Source: Collinsella sp.
GTDB lineage: Bacteria > Actinomycetota > Coriobacteriia > Coriobacteriales > Coriobacteriaceae
Assembly: GCA_019419405.1 (NCBI GenBank)
Contig: DYAA01000057.1
Coordinates: 1 to 26,532, forward strand
Length of the DNA stretch: 26,532 nt
Reading direction: 5' to 3'
Under the pieces are notes generated by a model. That model saw only the letters and a program-made list of their open reading frames with translations, did no database searches and had not been told where the DNA came from. Positions 18,183-24,936 of this stretch are shown piece after piece. Numbering within the stretch: the first letter of the stretch is position 1; every line of letters begins with the position of its first letter. The position numbers and the translations under genes are program-made.

Positions 18183-19850
18183 TTAGAACAGGCCGGTGAT
18201 GTTGCCGTCGTTGTCGACGTCGATGTTCTCGGCCGCAGGGACCTTGGGCAGGCCCGGCATGGTCAGAACACTGCCAGTCAGTGCGACCACAAAGTGGGCA
18301 CCGGCGGAAACCTTGAGCTCGCGCACCGTGATGCGGAAGTTCTCGGGAGCGCCCAGGGCCTTGGCGTTGTCGCTAAAGCTGTACTGCGTCTTGGCCACGC
18401 ACACCGGCAGGTTGCCAAAGCCGTTCTCGCGCAGCTCGGCGAGCTGGCGCTTGGCGGCCGGCGTAAAGTCAACACCGTCGGCGCGGTAGACCTTGGTGGC
18501 AATGGCCTCAAGAGCGTCGGCCACATCGGCGCCGTCCTCATAGGCAAACTTGAGCTCGCTCGGCTGCTCAATCAGACGCATGACCTCATCGGCAAGCTCG
18601 AGCGCGCCCTCGCCGCCCTTGGCCCAGACCTCGGAAAGCTTAACGTTGACGCCGAGCTTCTGACACTCGGACTCGATGAGCGCAAGCTCGGCCTCGGTGT
18701 CCGTCGGGAAGCGGTTGATGGCGACTACGCAGGGCAGACCATAAACGTTCTGGATGTTGTCGACGTGACGCAGCAGGTTGGGCATGCCGGCCTTGAGTGC
18801 CTCGAGGTTCTCCTCGTTGAGGTCGGCCTTGGCGACGCCACCGTTGTACTTCAGCGCACGAGCGGTCGCGACGACCACGACGGCGCTGGGGCGAACGCCC
18901 GTCATACGGCACTTGATGTCGAGGAACTTCTCGGCACCCAGATCGGCACCGAAGCCGGCCTCGGTAATGGCGACATCGCCAAAGCGCATCGCCATACGCG
19001 TGGCCATGATAGAGTTGCAGCCGTGGGCAATGTTGGCGAAGGGACCGCCGTGGACAAACGCGGGCGTGCCCTCGAGCGTTTGCACCAGGTTGGGCTTGAG
19101 CGCGTCCTTAAGCAACGCGGCCATGGCACCCTGGGCCTTAAGGTCGCGGGCACGGACGGGCTCGCCGGCAAAGCTGTAGCCGACGACGATCTCGCCCAGG
19201 CGCTCCTTGAGGTCGTTAATGCTCGTAGACAGGCACAGGATTGCCATGACCTCGGAGGCGACGGTGATATCGAAGCCGTCCTCGCGCGGCACGCCCTGGG
19301 CCTTACCGCCAATACCGTCGATGACGTGGCGCAGCTGACGGTCGTTCATATCGACGACGCGCTTCCAAGTGATGCGCTTAACGTCGATGCCAAGCTGATT
19401 GCCCTGCTGAATATGGTTGTCGAGCATGGCGGCCAGCAGGTTGTTGGCAGCACCGATGGCATGGAAGTCGCCGGTAAAGTGCAGGTTGATATCCTCCATG
19501 GGGATAACCTGAGCCCAGCCGCCGCCGGCAGCACCGCCCTTAACACCAAAGACGGGGCCGAGCGAAGGCTCGCGCAGGGCCACGGCACTCTTGACGCCGC
19601 GACGACGCAGGCCATCGGCCAGACCGATGGTCGTGGTGGTCTTGCCCTCGCCCGCAGGCGTTGGGTTGATAGCGGTCACGAGGACGAGCTTGGCCTGGTG
19701 ATCGGTCGGCTCGTTGAGCAGCGAATAGTCGACCTTAGCCTTGTCGAAGCCGTACGGAATAAGGTGCTTAACGTCGACGCCGGCGTTCTTGGCCACCTCG
19801 GTAATAGGCAGCGGCGTGACAGAACGTGCGATTTCGATGTCAGTAGGCAT
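18183..19850 (-). CDS. fhs: Formate-tetrahydrofolate ligase
   Basis: A 555-residue enzyme that joins formate to tetrahydrofolate using ATP, giving 10-formyl-THF for purine synthesis and one-carbon metabolism; in acetogens it is part of the methyl branch of CO2 fixation. It is full family length. The ATP-binding loop PTPAGEGKTT is at residues 63-72, followed by REPSLGPVFGVKGGAAGGG, FTGDFHAIGAANNLL, and the C-terminal MPGLPKVPAA typical of the family. ATG 19850 is preceded by AGGA at 7 bases and fits other family starts; an upstream in-frame start would add 20 residues. It lies downstream of ruvB with a 144-base gap holding a candidate promoter, so it is probably a separate unit. Confidence 0.97.
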   Translation of the reverse strand: MPTDIEIARSVTPLPITEVAKNAGVDVKHLIPYGFDKAKVDYSLLNEPTDHQAKLVLVTAINPTPAGEGKTTTTIGLADGLRRRGVKSAVALREPSLGPVFGVKGGAAGGGWAQVIPMEDINLHFTGDFHAIGAANNLLAAMLDNHIQQGNQLGIDVKRITWKRVVDMNDRQLRHVIDGIGGKAQGVPREDGFDITVASEVMAILCLSTSINDLKERLGEIVVGYSFAGEPVRARDLKAQGAMAALLKDALKPNLVQTLEGTPAFVHGGPFANIAHGCNSIMATRMAMRFGDVAITEAGFGADLGAEKFLDIKCRMTGVRPSAVVVVATARALKYNGGVAKADLNEENLEALKAGMPNLLRHVDNIQNVYGLPCVVAINRFPTDTEAELALIESECQKLGVNVKLSEVWAKGGEGALELADEVMRLIEQPSELKFAYEDGADVADALEAIATKVYRADGVDFTPAAKRQLAELRENGFGNLPVCVAKTQYSFSDNAKALGAPENFRITVRELKVSAGAHFVVALTGSVLTMPGLPKVPAAENIDVDNDGNITGLF

Positions 19851-19890
19851 GGGCGGTCCTTTCGTTACCGAATGAGAAAAAGACCAATTC

Positions 19891-19899
19891 AGCATAGCA
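19891..19899 (-). promoter_or_regulatory. Candidate fhs promoter
   Basis: On the - strand, TGCTATGCT forms an extended -10 (TGn plus TATGCT), about 41 bases before the fhs ATG. A weak TTTTAC lies 16 bases upstream. Confidence 0.35.
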
Positions 19900-19994
19900 C
19901 GGGCGCGCAATAGTAAAACACCCGTAACCGATGAATGGCGATATGTTTACCCGATGCCCGGCGATAGCCTACAGACTAGCCAAAACAAAGCGCC

Positions 19995-21062
19995 CTAAAC
20001 GGTAGGTTCAATCCCCAGGTGCTCAAAGGTGCGAAGGGTTGCCTGACGGCCCTGCGGTGTACGAATCATCAGCCCGCACTGCAGCAGATAGGGCTCATAG
20101 ACATCCTCGAGCGTGCCCGGGTCCTCGCCCACCGCGCTGGCAAGGGTCGTAAGTCCCACGGCGCGACCGGAGAACGTCTTGGCGAGCGTCTCCAAAATGC
20201 GAATATCCATCCAGTCCAGACCGAGCTCGTCGATCTCGAAGAACTCGAGTGCCTGACGGCAGATATCGAGCTCAATGGGACCGTTGCCGCGCACCTGTGC
20301 GTAATCGCGCACGCGCTTGAGCAGGCGGTTGGCAAGACGTGGCGTGCCGCGCGAACGCGAGCCGATCTCGAGTGCACTGGGGTGGTCGATCGTCACGCCC
20401 AGGATAGTCGCCGAGCGCGTCACAATCTGCGCGAGCTCCTCGACCGTGTAGTAATCCAGGCGATATGAAATGCCAAAGCGGTCGCGCAACGGGCCTGTCA
20501 ACATGCCTGAGCGGGTCGTTGCCGCTACCAACGTAAACTTGGGAATATCCAGGCGAATCGAGCGCGCCGCCGGACCCTTGCCAATCACGATATCGAGGGC
20601 AAAGTCCTCCATCGCGGGGTACAGGACCTCCTCGACCGAACGGTTGAGGCGGTGGATCTCGTCGATAAACAGCACATCACCCGGCTGCAAGTTAGTAAGG
20701 ATGGCCGCCAGGTCGCCCGTGCGCGCGATGGCAGGGCCGCTCGTGGTCTTGATCTGAGCGCCCAGCTCGTTGGCGATAACGGTGGCCAGCGTGGTCTTGC
20801 CCAGGCCCGGAGGACCCGAGAAAATCACGTGGTCGAGCGTCTCGCCACGGCTCTGCGCCGCTTCGATCAACACGCGCAGGCTCTGCTTGATATGCTCCTG
20901 ACCGCAGTAGTCGTCCAGTCGCTGGGGGCGCAAAGTGCGGTCGACATCGAGATCCTCGGCCGTCAGCTCCGAGCCCACCATGCGCTCGCCGTGCGCCATG
21001 GATGCCGCCGGCGAGTTGCCGGGCGTCGCCCACAGGTCTTGAGAGTCATCGGCTTCCCACAT
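19995..21062 (-). CDS. ruvB: Holliday junction branch-migration ATPase RuvB
   Basis: A 355-residue AAA+ motor that, with RuvA, drives branch migration of Holliday junctions in recombinational repair. The Walker A GPPGLGKTT is at residues 83-91, the Walker B with DEIHRL at 134-139, then the sensor region AATTRSGML and the arginine-finger region GPLRDRFG. The C-terminal winged helix reads LDWMDIRILETL and YLLQCGLMIRTPQGR. The N terminus is about 27 residues longer than many RuvBs. Its ATG shares one base with the ruvA stop (TGATG), so translation is coupled. Confidence 0.97.
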   Translation of the reverse strand: MWEADDSQDLWATPGNSPAASMAHGERMVGSELTAEDLDVDRTLRPQRLDDYCGQEHIKQSLRVLIEAAQSRGETLDHVIFSGPPGLGKTTLATVIANELGAQIKTTSGPAIARTGDLAAILTNLQPGDVLFIDEIHRLNRSVEEVLYPAMEDFALDIVIGKGPAARSIRLDIPKFTLVAATTRSGMLTGPLRDRFGISYRLDYYTVEELAQIVTRSATILGVTIDHPSALEIGSRSRGTPRLANRLLKRVRDYAQVRGNGPIELDICRQALEFFEIDELGLDWMDIRILETLAKTFSGRAVGLTTLASAVGEDPGTLEDVYEPYLLQCGLMIRTPQGRQATLRTFEHLGIEPTV

Positions 21063-21682
21063 CACGCATCCATTCCGAGTCGCTTAAGCGCCGCGCCGAG
21101 CAGATCCTCGACACGCATATTCTGCCCATCATACCCGCTCAGGGCAACATCGGTCTCCTGCGGGCTAAAGCCCATGGAAAGGAGCGCCGCACGGGCGTCA
21201 TCGATGGCCGAGGGAGCGGCAGCGGGCACGGGCATCGCAACCTGGCCGGGAATCACGTCGACCGGCACAAAGCCCTTGTCCTTGGCAAAGGTGCTCTTGA
21301 GCTCCAGGATCAGACGCTGAGCTGTCTTTTTGCCCACACCGGGTACCTTGGCCATGCCCTTGTCGTCCTCGGCCATCACCAGCGAATACAGCTGCACCAC
21401 GGTATAGGTGGAAAGCACGGCGAGCGCCAAGCGCGGGCCAACGCCCGAGACGGACACGAGCCGGTCGAACATCGTGCGCTCATCCTTTGAGGAAAAACCG
21501 AAAAGTGTCATGGCATCCTCGCGCACCTGCATACGCGTGTAGAGGCGGACCTCGCCGCCGGGCGTCGGCAACGTGGCCGCAGTGCTGCCCGAGATGCCGA
21601 GCTCAAAGCCAACGCCCGACACATCGACGACAGCAGAGCTCATCGTGGCTTCGACAAGCGTTCCGTGGAGCTGGGAAATCAT
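21062..21682 (-). CDS. ruvA: Holliday junction DNA-binding protein RuvA
   Basis: A 206-residue RuvA that forms the tetramer holding the Holliday junction for RuvB. It has the N-terminal OB-fold (MISQLHGTLVEA to TLFGFSSKDER), two helix-hairpin-helix motifs (VSGVGPRLALAVLS and VPGVGKKTAQRLIL), a Pro/Ala linker (PVPAAAPSA) and the C-terminal RuvB-binding helices (DARAALLSMGFSPQETDVAL). The length is usual. Its ATG shares one base with the ruvC stop. An open frame continues upstream in this frame, but only this start matches the family. Confidence 0.97.
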   Translation of the reverse strand: MISQLHGTLVEATMSSAVVDVSGVGFELGISGSTAATLPTPGGEVRLYTRMQVREDAMTLFGFSSKDERTMFDRLVSVSGVGPRLALAVLSTYTVVQLYSLVMAEDDKGMAKVPGVGKKTAQRLILELKSTFAKDKGFVPVDVIPGQVAMPVPAAAPSAIDDARAALLSMGFSPQETDVALSGYDGQNMRVEDLLGAALKRLGMDA

Positions 21683-22203
21683 CAGTATCCGGTTCCTCTC
21701 TGTTGATAAAACTCGCCACCGGTGAGGGCGCGGGTGCGGCTGAGGTTTACGTGGCAGATGGCGCAGGCCAGGGCATCGGCGGCATGGTCGGGATGCGGGT
21801 CGTGGTCGAGCTGCGTGAGCGTGCGTACCATGTAGGCGACCTGCCGCTTGTCCGCGGCGCCGGTGCCCACCACAGCCTGTTTGATCTGCATGGGCGTGTA
21901 CTCGCCAATCTCGAGCGCGCACTCCGAAAGCGCCACGAGCGCAGCACCGCGGGCATGCGCCGTGGGGATGGCCGAACGAACGTTGGCGCCAAAGTAGATG
22001 CTCTCGACAGCAGCCGTGTCGGGTCGATAACGCTCGACGACATCCTTAAGGTCATGGGCGATATGCGACAGGCGCACCGCGAGCGGACTTCCGGCACTGG
22101 TCTCGATGCAGCCGTAGGCACGGCAGCGAACCTCGCCACGCCGCTCCTCGATAATCCCCCAACCCGTATGAGCCAAACCGGGGTCGATGCCCAAGATAAC
22201 CAA
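21682..22203 (-). CDS. ruvC: Holliday junction resolvase RuvC
   Basis: A 173-residue endonuclease that cuts Holliday junctions symmetrically. The active-site set is complete: Asp7 (LGIDPG), Glu67 (VESIYFG), His140 and Asp143 (HAADALACA); the His variant is also seen in Thermus RuvC. TTG at 22203 is chosen because AGGGGAGG lies 5 bases upstream and it places Asp at position 7, as in E. coli. A TTG at 22224 would add 7 residues. It is the first gene of the ruvC-ruvA-ruvB operon, with one-base overlaps to the next genes. Confidence 0.95.
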   Translation of the reverse strand: MVILGIDPGLAHTGWGIIEERRGEVRCRAYGCIETSAGSPLAVRLSHIAHDLKDVVERYRPDTAAVESIYFGANVRSAIPTAHARGAALVALSECALEIGEYTPMQIKQAVVGTGAADKRQVAYMVRTLTQLDHDPHPDHAADALACAICHVNLSRTRALTGGEFYQQRGTGY

Positions 22204-22258
22204 GCCAACCTCCCCTCGCCACAAGCACAGCGCAAGACAAGGCCCCGCGCATCATTCA

Positions 22259-22278
22259 CGAACGTCTGTTCTAGAATA
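22259..22278 (-). promoter_or_regulatory. LexA-like SOS operator overlapping the ruvCAB promoter
   Basis: On the - strand, TATTCT (-10, 22273-22278, with TG upstream as an extended element) is followed at once by AGAACAGACGTTCG (22259-22272). GAAC-4N-GTTC is the core of the Gram-positive LexA box (CGAACRNRYGTTYC); 12 of 14 positions fit. The position at the expected transcription start would let LexA block ruvCAB until DNA damage. ruv genes are known SOS targets in many bacteria. Confidence 0.65.
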
Positions 22279-22320
22279 ACACAACGGGGCCAAGATGCTT
22301 AAAGCAAGATTGCTTCTGCC

Positions 22321-24306
22321 CTAGTTCTGGCTAAAGAATGGGAACTGCCTCGGATCCACCGGCGGATGCGGCATCGGGCCACCCTGGGGACCACCTTGCG
22401 AGCCGCCCTGACCGCCCATCATCTTATCGATGGCGTCCTGAACCTCGCCCTCAAACTTCTTCATTCCCTCGTGCAAACGACGCTGACCGTCCTCGGAGCG
22501 CAGCTCCTCCATCTGCTCGGGCGAAATACCCAGTAGCTCGCCCAGCACGCCCATCATCTCGTTTTGCATGCGCTCGCTCGTATCCTCGTCAGCAAAGCGG
22601 CGCACCTCGGCGCGCGCCAGCGAATCGACCGTCATACGCTCCTTGCCGTTAAGCCCCAGGTCGGACCACGCGAGCATATACGGCCAGGAGCGCTCAACAA
22701 ACGAACGTGCCGAGACGATCGGGGCCGTCGGCAGCATGTGGCGGGCAGCCTCACCCTGTCGAACGAGCATCAGCAGCAGCGAGCAGGCCTCAGGCTTGCC
22801 AGCGGCCATCGAGATATCGTCGAAAGATCGATTGCGGTCCACGTGCGCCTCGAGCGCGCCATCGACCTCACCCGGCTCAAGCCCGCCGAGCAGCTGTGCC
22901 GCGCGGTCGAGCATATCGACCGGACCGTCGAGCTTCGAGAACGCCTGCGCCAGCACTCGCTCCATGCAGTCTTCCACCGCGTTGAGCGTCACGAGCTCTT
23001 GGGGCACCACGGCAGACGTGCGGTTGCGCACGCGCGCCACAAACTCAAGCGTCGACAGGTACACATCGCCAAAGGGCGCAAAGTCGCCCTGGTAGCCGCC
23101 GCAAAGCGCCGGCGCCGCCAGCGCGTACTCGGTCTTGGAAAGCGGACTCAACGCCATCGCACCCAGCTCGAGCGCCGTGTCCTCCAGCATGAGGCCCAGC
23201 GTGCGCGAGCGCAGACGCTCGGAATCGCCCGCCGACACGTCGCGATCGAGCACACGCGCCGCATCCGGTGCATCGCGCTCGACGGTGCGAATATGCAGGC
23301 GCTCGGCAATGGCGCGAACGGTGGCACAGCGGGCAGCCTCGGCCTCTTCCTGCGCCGGCGTAAAGATACGATTGCGCCCCAGCACCAGGCCAATCACATT
23401 ACGCGGTCCCAGAGCATCGACGGCCAGCGCCGCCAGCAGGGACGACGGCAAGTCACCCTCGAGTGCCACCACAGCACGCGAAGCACCGTGAGCTCGGGCG
23501 TTGTCGCGCACGGCGAGCACCAGCGCCTGCCACAGCCACTCCTCGGAACGGAACTCGGGCAGTTCGTGATCTTCCAGGGCATCGAGCATCACGCCACGCT
23601 GAATCTCCTGAACCAGCAGGCTCTCCTCAAAACACGGCGCCTGGGCCACCACGCGACCGCAGTCGTCGAGCACAAACGAACCGCCGGTATACACCGACTC
23701 GTCATAGGCACCGACCGGCGCCATGCAGGCAAACCACACGCTGCGCTTGGATGCGATCTTGCGGTAGGCGCCGCTGCGAACGGCGGCAATGGCGGCAGTC
23801 TCGCGGTCGGTCATGTCAAACGCATTGAATTGGAAATACGCAATGAGGTCAACACCGGTCGGCAACATCTCGAGTTCGCGGTCCAAGTCAAAAATCACGG
23901 CGATGCGCACGCCGTCCACGTCGAACACCGGCGGCGCCCAACGCGTGTCGTTGTTCTCGCCACGCTGCAGGGCAATGCTCGAACGCGCCGGCACCACATG
24001 ACCGTCCTTGAGCATCATGTAGTCGAGCAGCGGCTGACCCTCAAACGAAACCGCCGCGGGCACGATGCAGATCATGTCAAGCTCCTGGATGCGCTCGGCG
24101 ACACCAGTCAAGCCGGCAAGCATGTCGTGCTCAAAGTCGGCAGCGCCCACCAGGCCACCGGGCATGGCGCCCATAAAGAGCGGAGCCGGAACGCACAGCA
24201 CGCGCGCCCCGCGCTCGTGGGCCAGACGAGCCTGGTCCTCGATGCGGCCGCAAATGCCCTCAATATCACCCAGGCGCATATCGATCTGTGCAAGCGCGAG
24301 CTTCAT
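22321..24306 (-). CDS. NAD synthetase-like protein with lost active sites (pseudoenzyme)
   Basis: A 661-residue protein with the layout of glutamine-dependent NAD+ synthetase: a nitrilase-type N-terminal domain (1-260) and an ammonia-dependent synthetase-type domain (about 265-560). Fold signatures remain (MKLALAQIDMRLGD at the start, VVALEGDLPSSLLAALAVDALG, LSKTEYALA with GGYQGDFAPFGDVYLS). By eye alignment the nitrilase triad is gone: Glu becomes Ala41, Lys becomes Ser (near 109), Cys becomes Phe139. The synthetase SGGxDS loop reads EGDLPS (283-288). The C terminus adds a helical part and a Gly/Gln/Pro tail. It is unlikely to make NAD by the known chemistry; a regulatory or structural role is possible. 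The reading frame is intact and long, so it is kept by selection. A GGAAAGGG site precedes ATG. Confidence 0.75.
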   Translation of the reverse strand: MKLALAQIDMRLGDIEGICGRIEDQARLAHERGARVLCVPAPLFMGAMPGGLVGAADFEHDMLAGLTGVAERIQELDMICIVPAAVSFEGQPLLDYMMLKDGHVVPARSSIALQRGENNDTRWAPPVFDVDGVRIAVIFDLDRELEMLPTGVDLIAYFQFNAFDMTDRETAAIAAVRSGAYRKIASKRSVWFACMAPVGAYDESVYTGGSFVLDDCGRVVAQAPCFEESLLVQEIQRGVMLDALEDHELPEFRSEEWLWQALVLAVRDNARAHGASRAVVALEGDLPSSLLAALAVDALGPRNVIGLVLGRNRIFTPAQEEAEAARCATVRAIAERLHIRTVERDAPDAARVLDRDVSAGDSERLRSRTLGLMLEDTALELGAMALSPLSKTEYALAAPALCGGYQGDFAPFGDVYLSTLEFVARVRNRTSAVVPQELVTLNAVEDCMERVLAQAFSKLDGPVDMLDRAAQLLGGLEPGEVDGALEAHVDRNRSFDDISMAAGKPEACSLLLMLVRQGEAARHMLPTAPIVSARSFVERSWPYMLAWSDLGLNGKERMTVDSLARAEVRRFADEDTSERMQNEMMGVLGELLGISPEQMEELRSEDGQRRLHEGMKKFEGEVQDAIDKMMGGQGGSQGGPQGGPMPHPPVDPRQFPFFSQN

Positions 24307-24344
24307 GGCTCAGCCCTTTCCGTCGTAAACCATCGAAATCGTAG

Positions 24345-24377
24345 TAAAAGCGCCGGCCGCATGATGCAGTCGGCGCT
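24345..24377 (-). terminator. Terminator of the superoxide reductase gene
   Basis: On the - strand, AGCGCCG (24371-24377) pairs with CGGCGCT (24349-24355) and is followed by TTTTAC. A perfect 7-bp stem, about 50 bases after the stop. Confidence 0.75.
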
Positions 24378-24423
24378 CGCATGTGCATATGCTAGCTATG
24401 ATACCCCGAGCGGGGGCGCGCTC

Positions 24424-24786
24424 CTAGAACGTCGCGGACCACAGCCCGTGCAGGTTGCAGTAGGCATAGACGGTACCGGTCTTGGAACCGCCGGCAAAAA
24501 ACGTCGCGGGCTTCATGCCGGGCTCAAGGTAATGGACCTCTAAGCGGCCCTCGGCCTCAAGGGCGATCCACTCAATATAGTGCTCGGGCAGGCTGGGGTG
24601 CTCGACCGAGCCAACGCGTGCGCGAATCACGTGACCGTCGCGCTCGGTCTCGACAACAGGCACGTGCTTCTCGTGCGCCGCGTCCTCAGTGTTTGCGGTC
24701 AGTTCCGTGCAACCGGCAGGGGTTGCAACGTCGTTGCCAAGGGCGGCAATGAGCTTACCGTCGGGGTCCTTAAAGAATTTCGCCAT
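24424..24786 (-). CDS. Superoxide reductase (desulfoferrodoxin family) without the N-terminal metal site
   Basis: A 120-residue protein that reduces superoxide to hydrogen peroxide without making oxygen, typical of anaerobes. The iron site is complete: His41 (EKHVP, with Glu39-Lys40), His63 (VEHP), His69 (EHYIEW), Cys110 and His113 (YCNLHGLW). The first 35 residues align with the desulforedoxin domain of desulfoferrodoxin (MAKFFK...) but lack its cysteine pairs; only Cys26 is left. This is the layout of the class III enzyme of Treponema. ATG 24786 has AAGGAG 6 bases upstream. Electron donor is unknown (often rubredoxin). Confidence 0.9.
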   Translation of the reverse strand: MAKFFKDPDGKLIAALGNDVATPAGCTELTANTEDAAHEKHVPVVETERDGHVIRARVGSVEHPSLPEHYIEWIALEAEGRLEVHYLEPGMKPATFFAGGSKTGTVYAYCNLHGLWSATF

Positions 24787-24936
24787 GATGTTCTCCTTTG
24801 CTGACGTGCCAATGTTCTTGATGGTTCTTATGCCCAAAGGCAGACAAACCATCCACGGCATTGCAAATGAACACATAACGGGCGGGGACGATGGGGCAGC
24901 GTGCGCTATCCGCCCTGGCGGCCCCACCCGAGCGGG

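Noticed and set aside
18294..19913. 539-codon open frame on the + strand opposite fhs
   Set aside because: It is the antisense shadow of a clear fhs gene in GC-rich DNA; it shows no domain and has no ribosome site.
22302..22315. AAGCAA/TTGCTT inverted repeat after the NAD synthetase-like gene, as a terminator
   Set aside because: The loop would be only two bases and no T-run follows on the - strand.
22564..24543. 659-codon open frame on the + strand opposite the NAD synthetase-like gene
   Set aside because: Its composition is rich in His, Arg and Gln, typical of an antisense frame. The - strand frame has recognisable fold signatures and a ribosome site.
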